Program-made: the position numbers and the translations under genes | In this document: piece after piece, positions 1 through 8,410 of the stretch | Position numbering within the stretch: the stretch's first letter is position 1 | Layout of the letters: each line of letters opens with the position of its first letter | Assembly: GCF_001955695.1 (NCBI RefSeq) | Contig: NZ_CP019236.1 | Coordinates: forward strand, 3,472,001-3,536,000 | DNA: 64,000 nucleotides | DNA from: Rhodoferax koreense | GTDB lineage: Bacteria; Pseudomonadota; Gammaproteobacteria; Burkholderiales; Burkholderiaceae_C | Direction: 5' to 3' | Notes under the pieces: generated by a model | The model's input: the letters and a program-made list of their open reading frames with translations, nothing else | Database searches by the model: none | What the model was told of the DNA's origin: nothing

Positions 1-1
1 C

Positions 2-589
2 TCGGCCTACATCGAGGTCGTGCGCAACACACCTTTCCTGGTGCAGATCTTCCTGCTTTACTTCGGCCTGGCCAGCTTCGGCGTGCGCATGCCGACCTTC
101 GCCGCGGCCGTGCTGGCGATGATCATCAACATCGCCGCCTACGCCGCGGAAATCATCCGCGCCGGACTCGAATCCGTGCCCCGGGGCCAGATCGAGGCAG
201 CAGAATGCCTGGGCCTGTCCAAATGGCGCATCGGCTGGCACGTGATGCTCCAGCCGTCGATCGAGAAGGTGTATCCGGCGCTGACCAGCCAGTTCCTGCT
301 GATGATGCAGGCCTCGGCCATGGCCTCGCAGATTTCGGCGGAGGAATTGACGGCCATCGCCAACACCGTGCAGTCGGACACGTTCCGCTCCCTCGAAACC
401 TACATCGTGGTGGCGGCGCTATACCTGGTCCTGTCGCTGGCGATCAAGCTGCTGACCAGCTTGCTCGGCGAATACCTGTTCCGCCGCCGCCGGGTGGTGC
501 GCCAGGCCGCGGCGCTCAATGCGCGCAACGGCCGGGCGACGGCGTTGCCGCCCACGGCAGCGGTGGCCAGCCGCGGGGGTGCGGCATGA
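2..589 (+). CDS. Polar amino acid ABC transporter permease (5' end outside window)
   Basis: Inner-membrane permease subunit of a polar amino acid uptake ABC transporter (HisM/GlnP family). The frame is open from base 2, and the codons before the first candidate start read SAYIEVVRNTPFLVQ, the usual conserved block of this family, so the true start lies upstream of the window. The EAA loop that contacts the ATPase is visible as IEAAECLGLSKWRIGWHV. Several hydrophobic segments follow. The stop overlaps the start of the second permease in an ATGA, which implies translational coupling. The substrate cannot be told from sequence; the family takes up polar or basic amino acids. Confidence 0.93.
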   Translation, partial: SAYIEVVRNTPFLVQIFLLYFGLASFGVRMPTFAAAVLAMIINIAAYAAEIIRAGLESVPRGQIEAAECLGLSKWRIGWHVMLQPSIEKVYPALTSQFLLMMQASAMASQISAEELTAIANTVQSDTFRSLETYIVVAALYLVLSLAIKLLTSLLGEYLFRRRRVVRQAAALNARNGRATALPPTAAVASRGGAA

Positions 590-1248
590 ACTTCGGCCTC
601 GGCAGCTTCACCGGGACCCACCTGCTGTACCTGTTCACCTCGATCTGGTGGACGCTGGTGCTGTCCGCCCTGGCCTTCGTGCTCGGCAGCGTCGGCGGCT
701 TCGGCGTGATGCTGGCGCGCATTTCGCACAAGGCCTGGCTGCGCTGGATGGCGCTGGTCTACATCGAATGCGTGCAGGGCATCCCGCTGCTGATCCTGCT
801 GTTCATCGTGTATTTCGGCTTGTCGGTGTACGGCTATTCGCTGCCTGCACTGGCGGCCGCTGGCATCGCGATGATGATCTACGTCAGCGCCTACCTCGGC
901 GACATCTGGCGCGGTTGTGTCGAGGCCATGCCCAAGCCGCAATGGGAGGCCGCAGAATGCCTGGCGTTCTCGCGCTGGCAGACGCTGCGCCTGGTGATCA
1001 TCCCGCAGGCGGTACGGCTGTCCCTGCCGCCCACCGTGGGCTTCCTGGTGCAGATCATCAAGATGACCTCGCTGGCCTCGGTGATCGGCTTCGTCGAACT
1101 CACCCGCGCGGGCCAGATCATCAACAACTCGATCTTCCAGCCGTTCCTGATCTTCGCGATCGTCGGCGCGTTCTATTTTGCCCTGTGTTATCCGCTTTCG
1201 CGCTGGAGCGAAGCGATGGAGAGAAAACTGAATGTCGCCAATCGATAG
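586..1248 (+). CDS. Polar amino acid ABC transporter permease, second subunit
   Basis: Second membrane subunit, 220 aa, partner of the upstream permease. The start is the ATG at 586, which overlaps the previous stop (ATGA); the frame is open further upstream but the N-terminus MNFGLGSFTGTHLLYLF fits the family. It has the conserved YIECVQGIPLLILLF block and the EAA loop WEAAECLAFSRWQTLR. About five hydrophobic segments are present. Its 3' end overlaps the ATPase start at 1232. It most likely forms a heterodimeric channel with the first permease. Confidence 0.95.
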   Translation: MNFGLGSFTGTHLLYLFTSIWWTLVLSALAFVLGSVGGFGVMLARISHKAWLRWMALVYIECVQGIPLLILLFIVYFGLSVYGYSLPALAAAGIAMMIYVSAYLGDIWRGCVEAMPKPQWEAAECLAFSRWQTLRLVIIPQAVRLSLPPTVGFLVQIIKMTSLASVIGFVELTRAGQIINNSIFQPFLIFAIVGAFYFALCYPLSRWSEAMERKLNVANR

Positions 1249-2050
1249 TACGCCGCAGGGCCGCCCCCAAGGCGGACAAGCCTTCCCCACGGGGGGTGGC
1301 GAAGCACACGCAGTGGCCAGCCGGGGGGCCATCGTTAAGCTGGATCAGGTCTACAAGAGCTTCGGCTCGAACCAGGTCCTGAAGGGTGTTTCCTTCGAGG
1401 TCGCCAAGGGCGAGATGATTGCCATCATCGGCGCCAGCGGCTCGGGCAAGAGCACGGCGCTGCGCTGCATCGACCGGCTCGAAGTCATCGACCGGGGCAG
1501 CATTGAGGTCTGCGGCATCCGGGTCGACGACCCGGCCATCGACCTGAAACAGCTGCGCCTCGAAGTCGGCATCGTGTTCCAGAGCTACAACCTGTTTCCG
1601 CACCTCACGGTGGAAGAAAACATCCTGCTCGCACTCAAGCACGTGAAGAAGCTGGCCACGGCCGAAGCGCGCCAGGTCGCGCTGCGGGTGCTCGAGCAGG
1701 TCGGGCTGAAGGAAAAGGCCGGCGCCTATCCCGAGCAGCTCTCGGGCGGCCAGCAACAACGCGTGGCCATCGCGCGCTCGCTGGCCATGTCGCCCAAGGT
1801 GATGCTGTTCGACGAGGTGACTTCCGCGCTCGATCCGCAGCTCACCGGCGAGGTGCTGCGCGTGATGGAAGACCTGGCCGCTGGCGGCATGACCATGCTG
1901 CTGGTGACGCACGAGATGGCGTTTGCCAAGCGCGTGGCCGACCGCATCATCTACATGCACCAGGGCAAGGTCTGGGAGGTCGGCGGCGGAGAGATGCTTG
2001 ACGCGCCCCAGACCCCCGAGCTCAGGGCTTTCCTGGACAACGGGCTTTGA
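1232..2050 (+). CDS. Polar amino acid ABC transporter ATP-binding protein
   Basis: ATPase subunit, 272 aa, of the GlnQ/HisP type. Walker A is GASGSGKST, the Q-loop is VFQSYNLFPH, the signature is LSGGQQQR, and Walker B is VMLFDEVTSALD, followed by the H-loop VTHEMAFA. The start at 1232 has a GGAGAG Shine-Dalgarno. The first ~33 residues before IVKLDQVYKSFG are not family sequence. They are encoded by a GC-rich repeat at 1256-1330 that stays open in frame. A GTG at 1313 is an alternative start that would skip most of it, but the ribosome binding site favours 1232. Confidence 0.95.
   Translation: MSPIDSTPQGRPQGGQAFPTGGGEAHAVASRGAIVKLDQVYKSFGSNQVLKGVSFEVAKGEMIAIIGASGSGKSTALRCIDRLEVIDRGSIEVCGIRVDDPAIDLKQLRLEVGIVFQSYNLFPHLTVEENILLALKHVKKLATAEARQVALRVLEQVGLKEKAGAYPEQLSGGQQQRVAIARSLAMSPKVMLFDEVTSALDPQLTGEVLRVMEDLAAGGMTMLLVTHEMAFAKRVADRIIYMHQGKVWEVGGGEMLDAPQTPELRAFLDNGL
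1256..1330 (+). repeat. GC-rich intergenic-type repeat translated within the ABC ATPase N-terminus
   Basis: A C-run/G-run block (GCCCCC... then GGGGGGTGGCGAAGC) followed by ACACGCAGTGG and a final GGGGGG. It has the same order of parts as the block at 21304-21396: C-run, G-run, GGCG(A/C)AG, ACACG, G-run. I recall such blocks between genes in Comamonadaceae genomes. Here it sits between the permease stop and the conserved part of the ATPase and remains in frame, adding about 25 codons. Confidence 0.6.
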
Positions 2051-2115
2051 GGCCGGCCGTTGGGCCACAGCTACCGCATTCCTTCCCCCCGATTCACAAC
2101 CCCAAGGAGACTGAC

Positions 2116-2913
2116 TTGAACAACTCGAAGATCCTCACCCGCACCGCGCTGGCGGCCGCCCTGCTCGCATTCGGCGCCCATGCCGCGCTGGCCGATCAGC
2201 TCGACGACATCAAGAAGGCTGGCAAGGTCCGCGTGGCCATCGCCATCGGCACGCCGCTGTTCAGCTATGCCGATGCCAACCTGCAGCCCACGGGCTCGGA
2301 CGTGGACACGGCCACCGAACTCGCCAAGGATCTGGGCGTGAAGCTGGAGATCGTGCCGATCACCACCGCCGCGCGCATCCCCACGCTGCAGGCCCAGCGG
2401 GCCGATCTCGTCATCTCGAGCCTGTCGATCACCGAGGAGCGCGCCAAGGTGGTGGACTTCTCGATCCCCTACTCCGCCATCACCATCATGGTCGCCGCGC
2501 CCAAGGACATGAAGATCACTGGCTACGCCGACCTGGCCGGCAAACGCATCGGCCTGACCCGCGCCACCACCAACGACACGCTGACCACCAAGGAAGCCAA
2601 GGGCGCCGAGATCATGCGCTACGAAGACGACGCCACGCTGATCACCTCGGTGGTCACCGGACAGGTCGACATCTTCTCCAGCACGCCGTCGAACATGGGC
2701 GAGATCAACAAGCGCGCGCCGGGCAAGAATTTCGAGCTGAAGTTCTCGCAGCTCGACTCGGGCCTGGGCATCACCATGAACAAGGGCGAGCCCAAGCTCA
2801 AGGAGTGGATCAACGGCTGGGTCACCACCAACCTCAAGAACGGCAAGCTCAACGCCATCTACAAGAAGTACCACGGCCGCGATCTGCCGGCCGACGTGAT
2901 CAAGGCCGGTTGA
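2116..2913 (+). CDS. Amino acid ABC transporter substrate-binding protein
   Basis: Periplasmic solute-binding protein (family 3, SBP_bac_3), 265 aa. I place the start at the TTG at 2116, preceded by AAGGAG with proper spacing. The frame is open to 2047, but this start gives a clean signal peptide (basic MNNSKILTR, hydrophobic core [10 protein letters not shown], cleavage near AHAALA-DQ). The mature part shows GKVRVAIAIGTPLFSY, the usual first strand, and IPTLQAQRADLVISSLSIT. It is the last gene of the uptake operon. Its 3' end overlaps by 14 nt the convergent GGDEF-EAL gene. Confidence 0.94.
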   Translation: MNNSKILTRTALAAALLAFGAHAALADQLDDIKKAGKVRVAIAIGTPLFSYADANLQPTGSDVDTATELAKDLGVKLEIVPITTAARIPTLQAQRADLVISSLSITEERAKVVDFSIPYSAITIMVAAPKDMKITGYADLAGKRIGLTRATTNDTLTTKEAKGAEIMRYEDDATLITSVVTGQVDIFSSTPSNMGEINKRAPGKNFELKFSQLDSGLGITMNKGEPKLKEWINGWVTTNLKNGKLNAIYKKYHGRDLPADVIKAG

Positions 2914-5323
2914 GCCCCGCCATGGGCAGCGCGAACGGCATCTCGCCGGCCGGCGCCGGCCGCGCAAACAGATAGCCCTGCCCGTAGTCGCAGCCGGCCG
3001 CGGCCAGCAGGTCGCGCTGGGCGGGCGTCTCCACGCCCTCGGCCACCACCTTCAGGCCCAGCGTGTGGGCCATGACGATGATCACGTTGCACAGCGCCAT
3101 GTCGTCCGGGTCGGTGGTGAGATTGCGCACGAAGGACTGGTCGATCTTGAGGAAATCGATGTCGAACTTTTTCAAGTAGGACAGCGACGAATACCCGGTG
3201 CCGAAATCGTCGAGCGACAGCCCGATGCCGGCTTGCCGGAACACCTGCAGCTGGCCACTCACGTTGTGCCCGGCATCCATCAGCAAGCCTTCGGTGATCT
3301 CCACCAGCACCCCCTGGCCCGGCACGCCCATCGCGCTCAGGTGCGCGAGCCACGATGCCTGGTCGATGCCCTCGTTGCGGAATTGCATCGGCGAGACGTT
3401 GACGCTGACCTGGAACTGCGGATGGTGCGTCCGACGCCATGCCGCCACCTGCTTCACCGCCTCGCGGAACACCCAGTCGCCGAGTTCGACGATCATGCCG
3501 GTCTCCTCGGCGATCGGAATGAAATCGGCCGGACTCACCAGGCCCTCGACCGGATGGCGCCAGCGGATCAAGGCCTCGGCCTTGTGGACCTGGCCCGTCC
3601 GCAGGTCGACGATCGGCTGGTAATGGATGCTGAACTGCTTCTCGGCCATGGCCACGCGCAGGTCGTTGATCAGCCGCATGCGCTTTTGCGCCGCGTCCTG
3701 CATCGACGGCGTGAACACGTTGTAGCGGTTGCGGCCCTGGCTCTTGGCGGCATACATGGCCTGGTCGGCATTCTTCAGCAAGGTCTCGACCAGCGTCGCG
3801 TCCTGCGGATAGAAGGTCACGCCGGCGCTGGTCGAGATGTGCACCTGCTGGCCGCCGAGCACGAAAGGCTCGACCAGCCGCTCCAGCGCGTCCTGCACGA
3901 TCTGGTGCACGTCGCCGATGTCGGCCAGGCCGCTCAGGATCAGGGTGAACTCGTCCCCGCCGAGCCGCGCCAGCAGGTCGTTCTGCCGCACCCCCACTCG
4001 CAGGCGGCGGGCGGCCTCCTGCAGCAGGACGTCCCCCATCTCGTGGCCCAGCGTGTCGTTGACTTCCTTGAAGAGATCGAGGTCGAAGAACACGAGCGCC
4101 AACGAGCGTCCCTCGCGCGCGGCCTCCGCCATTTCCTGCTCCAGTCGTTCCTGGAAGAGATGGCGGTTCGGCAGTCCCGTCAGGCGGTCGAAGTTGGCCT
4201 GGTTCCAGATCATCTCGGCCGCGCGCTTGCGCTCGGTCACGTCTTCCAGCACCAGGATGATCAACTGTTCGCTGCCCAGGGCCACCATGCGCCCGGAGAT
4301 CTCGCACAGGATCGCATTGTCATCCTCGTCCCCGGCCTGATCGCCGATGCGGCGCAGCCAGGCTTCGAAACCCTTGATCTCCCCGGTGTGTTCGATCACC
4401 TCGAGGGCATGCGCCTGGTCGCGCGCTCGGCGCCACAACAAACCGTGGCTTTGGCCGAGCCGCATCTCGCGCGAGCCGCCGAACTGCCGCAGGCCGGCAT
4501 CGTTGATGTCGACGATGGGGTGACCCGGCGCATGTCGCGACACCGTCATCGCCAGCGGCGACGCGTGAAAGATGGCCTTGAACTTGGCGTCGGTCAAACG
4601 CAGGGCTTCCTCGGCCTGCAGCCGATCGTGCAGTTCCTGGCGCAAGTCCGCGTTCTTGATGTCACGTTCGGCGATCAGCGCGCCGAGCGCGGCGCGCATC
4701 TGGTCCAGGCCCAGCGCCAGGCTGCCGATCTCGTCGCGGCGGTGCCAGTCGAGCGGCTGCTCCAATTCGCCGCGCGCCAGCTTGGCGGTGGCCAGCTGCA
4801 GCTTGTACAGCGGGCGCACCACGCGCCGGTCGACCAGCAAGAACACCAGCAGGAAGGAAACACCGACCTGGGCCAGCAGCGCGAGGCCCAGTTGCGCGAA
4901 ATCGCCCCACCATTGCTGCTCGATGCGCGCCGTGCTCAAGGCCACCGTGACCATGCCGATCGGCCGGCCATCGAGATTGACTCCGCGCTGCTGGCGCAGC
5001 ACCGTGCCCCTGCGCCGGGTGTTTTCCTCCGCGCTCACGAAGACGTTGCCGAACTCGTCCATCACCGTGAGTTCGACCACGTCCGGGTTGCGCATCACCG
5101 AGTCGACCAGTTGCTTGGCCACCGCCTTGTCGACGTTCCAGATCGGCATCGCCATCGCACTGGAGAGCAGTTGGGCGTACTGGGCCATCGGCTCCCCGAT
5201 GCGCAGCGCGAGCTCGCGCTCGTGCCGCTCCTTCAACACCAGGCTGCCCAGCAGCAGCGCGGGCAAGGTGATGCCGAGCGCCACGCCCAGCGTGATGACC
5301 TGTCTGAGCGATAGCTTGGGCAC
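2900..5323 (-). CDS. Membrane-bound diguanylate cyclase/phosphodiesterase (HAMP-PAS-GGDEF-EAL)
   Basis: Cyclic-di-GMP turnover protein, 807 aa. Transmembrane segments at ~8-30 and ~144-165 flank a periplasmic region of about 110 residues. A HAMP-like stretch (~165-215), a PAS-like region (~245-365), a GGDEF domain (GGDEF at 455-459, with an RxxD I-site RQND at 446-449) and an EAL domain (EAL at 583-585, with DDFGTGYSSL later) follow. Both catalytic signatures are intact, so it could be bifunctional. It lies 30 nt after a periplasmic binding protein gene on the same strand, which may feed it a signal. Confidence 0.93.
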   Translation of the reverse strand: MPKLSLRQVITLGVALGITLPALLLGSLVLKERHERELALRIGEPMAQYAQLLSSAMAMPIWNVDKAVAKQLVDSVMRNPDVVELTVMDEFGNVFVSAEENTRRRGTVLRQQRGVNLDGRPIGMVTVALSTARIEQQWWGDFAQLGLALLAQVGVSFLLVFLLVDRRVVRPLYKLQLATAKLARGELEQPLDWHRRDEIGSLALGLDQMRAALGALIAERDIKNADLRQELHDRLQAEEALRLTDAKFKAIFHASPLAMTVSRHAPGHPIVDINDAGLRQFGGSREMRLGQSHGLLWRRARDQAHALEVIEHTGEIKGFEAWLRRIGDQAGDEDDNAILCEISGRMVALGSEQLIILVLEDVTERKRAAEMIWNQANFDRLTGLPNRHLFQERLEQEMAEAAREGRSLALVFFDLDLFKEVNDTLGHEMGDVLLQEAARRLRVGVRQNDLLARLGGDEFTLILSGLADIGDVHQIVQDALERLVEPFVLGGQQVHISTSAGVTFYPQDATLVETLLKNADQAMYAAKSQGRNRYNVFTPSMQDAAQKRMRLINDLRVAMAEKQFSIHYQPIVDLRTGQVHKAEALIRWRHPVEGLVSPADFIPIAEETGMIVELGDWVFREAVKQVAAWRRTHHPQFQVSVNVSPMQFRNEGIDQASWLAHLSAMGVPGQGVLVEITEGLLMDAGHNVSGQLQVFRQAGIGLSLDDFGTGYSSLSYLKKFDIDFLKIDQSFVRNLTTDPDDMALCNVIIVMAHTLGLKVVAEGVETPAQRDLLAAAGCDYGQGYLFARPAPAGEMPFALPMAGLNRP

Positions 5324-5353
5324 GTTACTCGGCTTGGTCGATCGGCGTAGCGC

Positions 5354-6172
5354 CTACTGGGTACGCCAGAGTTGGATGCCGGCGTCGACGAGTTTCTTCA
5401 TCACGTTCTGCCGGCCGAACTTGTACAGGGCCTTGGCCAGCGCAGCGCGCATTTCGGGCGTGTTGCAGCTCGACTTGTGCGACAGCGTGAGGTACAGGCG
5501 TTCATTGCTCACCGGTGGGCTGGCAGCGACCAGCCCTCCGATGCCGAGCTGGGCGATGTAGGCGTTGGCCGGGTCTTCCTCGTAGATCAGGTAGTCCACC
5601 CGGCCGAGCTGCAGCATCTTGAGCGCCTGCTCCAGGCTCGGCACGGTGGCGATCTTCAGGTTCGCGCGCGCGAAACGGTCGAACTCCTCGCCGAAACTGT
5701 TGTTGATGACGGTGACGCCGGCGCGGCCCTTGAGGTCCGCCCACTGCTGGTACTTCTGCGTCGCACCCTGGCGCTCCCACACCACCGAACTGGTCTCGCG
5801 CAGCGGCGGGTAGACGTAGTCCATGTAGTCGAGTCGGTCGGTGGTGAAGAACGCACCGGCGACCAGGTCCACGCGGCCCAGCCGTGCTTCTTCCTGCACC
5901 CGCGCCCAGGAGCCCGCGTAACGGACTTCGATGGGCACGCCGATTTCCTTGGACAACAACTGCATCAGGCTCGCATTGGCGCCGATCAACCGCGTCTCGT
6001 TGGCCGGGTCGCGCCACAGGAAAGGCGGGTATTCCGGATTGCCGGTAGCCACCAGTTGCTTGCAGGCTGGATCGGCCCGGGCGGACATCGTGGTCACCAT
6101 CGAGGCCGCCATGAGGCCGGCCACGACCAGGCGCCACAGCCGGCGCGCGCGCGCGCTGCCCGGCGTTCCCAT
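5354..6172 (-). CDS. Periplasmic substrate-binding protein (family 3) next to GGDEF-EAL gene
   Basis: Secreted solute-binding protein, about 272 aa. The ATG at 6172 gives a twin-arginine-free signal peptide (basic SARARRLWR, core LVVAGLMAASMVTTM, cleavage after SARA). The frame is open to 6280, but the extra residues look unlike a signal. The mature protein has the family pattern (VATGNPEYPPF, GRVDLVAGAFFTTDR, GRVDYLIYEED). There is no permease or ATPase nearby. It is the first gene of a two-gene unit with the GGDEF-EAL protein, so a sensory role is more likely than transport. That role is inference. Confidence 0.86.
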   Translation of the reverse strand: MGTPGSARARRLWRLVVAGLMAASMVTTMSARADPACKQLVATGNPEYPPFLWRDPANETRLIGANASLMQLLSKEIGVPIEVRYAGSWARVQEEARLGRVDLVAGAFFTTDRLDYMDYVYPPLRETSSVVWERQGATQKYQQWADLKGRAGVTVINNSFGEEFDRFARANLKIATVPSLEQALKMLQLGRVDYLIYEEDPANAYIAQLGIGGLVAASPPVSNERLYLTLSHKSSCNTPEMRAALAKALYKFGRQNVMKKLVDAGIQLWRTQ

Positions 6173-6301
6173 CGGTGAAGACCCTTGCCCCGTTGCCACT
6201 GTCGTCGACCCCTTCCCGTGTTGCCCGGCTGGATGCGGCCCGGTGCGGGCCGATGTCAGTCGAGCGTAAGCATCTAACATGCCCAGCCCCTGCGCCGCAC
6301 C

Positions 6302-7012
6302 TCAGATCAGCTTCACGGCGCGGCCGATGAACTGGATCGGCCCGGTCGGCCGGTCAATGGGCGATCCGTTCGCCGGCTCCAGCGTAAGCTCGAACAATTG
6401 ATTCGGCTGCAGCGGCGGCAGTTTGTCGAGCGGTATCTGCACCGTCTCGCCGGGCTTGACCAGGCCGAGCGAGACCGGCCCACTCCAATTGTCGCCCTTG
6501 GTCCAGAACTGCAGCGACTTCTCGGCCGGCACCGCGGTCGCGCCCAGCGGGATCAGGCTCAGCCGTCGGCTGTCGCTGGTCTGTACCACCCAGCCGGGCG
6601 CCTTGTCCTGCGGCGCCACCAGCACCACCATGTATTGCGGCGCCGGCACCGGCGACAGCCGCGTCACCAGCACGCCGGCGAGCACAGCCGCCGCGGCGAA
6701 ACCGGTACCGGCCAGGCCTCGCCAGAGCTGCAGGTTGTCCCACCAGCCAACAAAGCGTCCGCGCGCCGGACGCGCCTGGAGCATCTTCGACGGGGCCAGG
6801 CTGCGCTCGATGCGTTGCCAGAGTTGCGCCGATGGCGCCACGGGTTCGGCCAACGCCGTCAACGGCAGCAGGCGTTCCTGCCAGGCCAGCACCTCGGCAC
6901 GCAGTTCAGCGTCGACGTCGATGCGCGCCTCCACCTCTCGACGGCGCGCGGCCGACAGGGTGCCGAGCACGTATTCGGCCGCAAGATCATCGTCGCCCGG
7001 CGCTGCGCTCAT
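6302..7012 (-). CDS. Anti-sigma factor, RskA-like
   Basis: Membrane anti-sigma factor, 236 aa. The ATG at 7012 overlaps the sigma factor stop by 4 nt (ATGA), which decides the start although the frame is open to 7171. The N-terminal part (DDDLAAEYVLGTLSAARRREVEAR) is the zinc-free anti-sigma helical domain. One transmembrane segment (LAGTGFAAAAVLAGVLVTRL) is followed by a periplasmic RskA-type C-terminal domain (YMVVLVAPQDKAPGWVVQTS). It should hold the adjacent ECF sigma factor inactive until an envelope signal releases it. Confidence 0.9.
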   Translation of the reverse strand: MSAAPGDDDLAAEYVLGTLSAARRREVEARIDVDAELRAEVLAWQERLLPLTALAEPVAPSAQLWQRIERSLAPSKMLQARPARGRFVGWWDNLQLWRGLAGTGFAAAAVLAGVLVTRLSPVPAPQYMVVLVAPQDKAPGWVVQTSDSRRLSLIPLGATAVPAEKSLQFWTKGDNWSGPVSLGLVKPGETVQIPLDKLPPLQPNQLFELTLEPANGSPIDRPTGPIQFIGRAVKLI

Positions 7013-7632
7013 CCCATGCACTCCTTCAAGGTGTGCATGCCGCGCTTGATCCAGGCCTTGACCGTGCCCAGCGGGGTTTGCGTGCGCTGTGCGATCTCGC
7101 CGTGCGAGCACCCGTCCACATAGGCGTAGAGGATGCAGTTGCGCCGGCCGGGCTCCAGCCGGGCGAGGCAATCGTTGAGCCGGCCCACGCTGGCATTCAG
7201 GGCAAACGCGTCGACGGTCTGTGAATGGGCGTCCATGGCTTGTCGAACTTCAAGAGCCTCCGCGGTTTCCTCGTCGACCGACACCTCGCGCGCGCCGTTG
7301 CGCACCGCGTTCAGCGCCAGATTGCGCGCCACGCTGTAGATCCAGCCCCGGCCCGAACCCCGCGTGGCGTCGAAACCCTCCGCGCGGCTCCAGATGTTGA
7401 TGAAGGCGTCATGCACCACGTCCTCGGCCTGCTGGCGCTGGCGCACGATGCGCAGCACCACGCCCAGCAGGTGGCGGCTTTCCCGGCGGTAGATCTCCTG
7501 CAGCGCCATGCGATCGCCCCGCGCGCACCGCTGCAACGCTCGTTCGTAATCGAAGGTGTCGGCTGCGTGGTGGGCGTCGGTCGTCACGAAAGGAAAAGTC
7601 GGTCCGCTCGGCCCGGTCGGTTGGAAGGGCAA
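7009..7632 (-). CDS. ECF-type RNA polymerase sigma factor
   Basis: 207 aa sigma-70 family ECF factor. Region 2 reads ALQEIYRRESRHLLGVVLRIV and AEDVVHDAFINIWSRAEGF. Region 4 has the C-terminal helix-turn-helix with GCSHGEIAQRTQTPLGTVKAWIKRGM, which recognises the -35 element. The gene precedes and is translationally coupled to its anti-sigma factor. The DUF3455 lipoprotein gene lies 74 nt upstream on the same strand and could be a target or part of the operon. Confidence 0.93.
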   Translation of the reverse strand: MPFQPTGPSGPTFPFVTTDAHHAADTFDYERALQRCARGDRMALQEIYRRESRHLLGVVLRIVRQRQQAEDVVHDAFINIWSRAEGFDATRGSGRGWIYSVARNLALNAVRNGAREVSVDEETAEALEVRQAMDAHSQTVDAFALNASVGRLNDCLARLEPGRRNCILYAYVDGCSHGEIAQRTQTPLGTVKAWIKRGMHTLKECMG

Positions 7633-7664
7633 CAGCGCCCGCGCCGATGTTAGTCCACGAAACC

Positions 7665-7695
7665 GCCGCCGGCCGCATGTTTTGCGGACGGCGGC
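7665..7695 (-). terminator. Strong GC hairpin between DUF3455 gene and sigma factor
   Basis: Arms 7665-7676 and 7684-7695 pair over 12 bp with one mismatch around a 7-nt loop. On the minus strand it lies just after the DUF3455 stop and only a short T stretch follows, so it may be a leaky terminator or a processing hairpin that separates expression of the lipoprotein from the sigma/anti-sigma pair. Confidence 0.5.
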
Positions 7696-7705
7696 AAATT
7701 TCCGA

Positions 7706-8287
7706 TCAGGCCGCTTTCCAGAAAATGTAGTCGGCCTGGTACTTCACGATTTCCCTGGCGCCCTTGTTGGCCGGGCTGCAGGCCGTCGCCGGTGGCACGC
7801 CGCCCTTGGTGGCCACGCGCTGGATGTGGGTCACGCCGGCCATCGCGCCGCTGCCCATGGCCGGATTGGCCTTCACCAGCTGGTAGGGCAGATTGCCTGC
7901 GCCGGCCGGCGCCACCGCGAGCTGTGTGGCCGTGACCTTGGAGCCGTCCATCGATTCCCAGGTGGCCGGCGGGCCGTAATACTTGCCCACGGCCTTGCCG
8001 CCGCGGTCGTTGAGCACCGCGTTCGGGCCGACGAAAACCCATTCCATCATGCCGGGCGCGGCGGGCATGCCCGGGGCACTGGCCTTGTCGCGGCACTCGT
8101 ACGTGACCTCGCCCACGCCCACGGTCTCCATGGCCACCCTGTTGCCGGCCGGCACCTTGACGGCATCGGGCAGGCTGGCCTGGCTGTACATCATGGCGGG
8201 CGCAGCGCCCATGGAGCCGCAGGCGCCGAGCAGGACAGCGGATGCGGCGGCCACGGCAGAGAGTGCGGACAGTTTTTTGATCGACAT
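7706..8287 (-). CDS. DUF3455 domain lipoprotein
   Basis: 193 aa exported lipoprotein. A signal peptide ends in the lipobox LLGAC (cysteine at residue ~23). The rest matches the DUF3455 pattern as I know it: KVPAGNRVAMETVGVGEVTYECR, a WVFVGPNAVLNDR block, and a conserved C-terminal cysteine in PPATACSPANKG. Function is unknown. It is often found beside ECF sigma/RskA genes in this group, as here, so a role as envelope-stress target is a reasonable inference. Confidence 0.85.
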   Translation of the reverse strand: MSIKKLSALSAVAAASAVLLGACGSMGAAPAMMYSQASLPDAVKVPAGNRVAMETVGVGEVTYECRDKASAPGMPAAPGMMEWVFVGPNAVLNDRGGKAVGKYYGPPATWESMDGSKVTATQLAVAPAGAGNLPYQLVKANPAMGSGAMAGVTHIQRVATKGGVPPATACSPANKGAREIVKYQADYIFWKAA

Positions 8288-8410
8288 GGAAATCTCCTCG
8301 AAGGTTGACGTTGGGAACCGGAACGCAGCGTTTCACGGCTGCTGCAGGTACTACACGCCAGCGCCGGTTTTGGATGCACCCGTGCGCAAGTTTTTTTCGG
8401 GAAAGTGGAA

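Noticed and set aside
3065..5314. Very long open frame on the plus strand across the GGDEF-EAL gene
   Set aside because: It is rich in His, Gln, Arg and Asp in the way antisense frames of GC-rich genes are, and the minus strand encodes intact GGDEF and EAL motifs.
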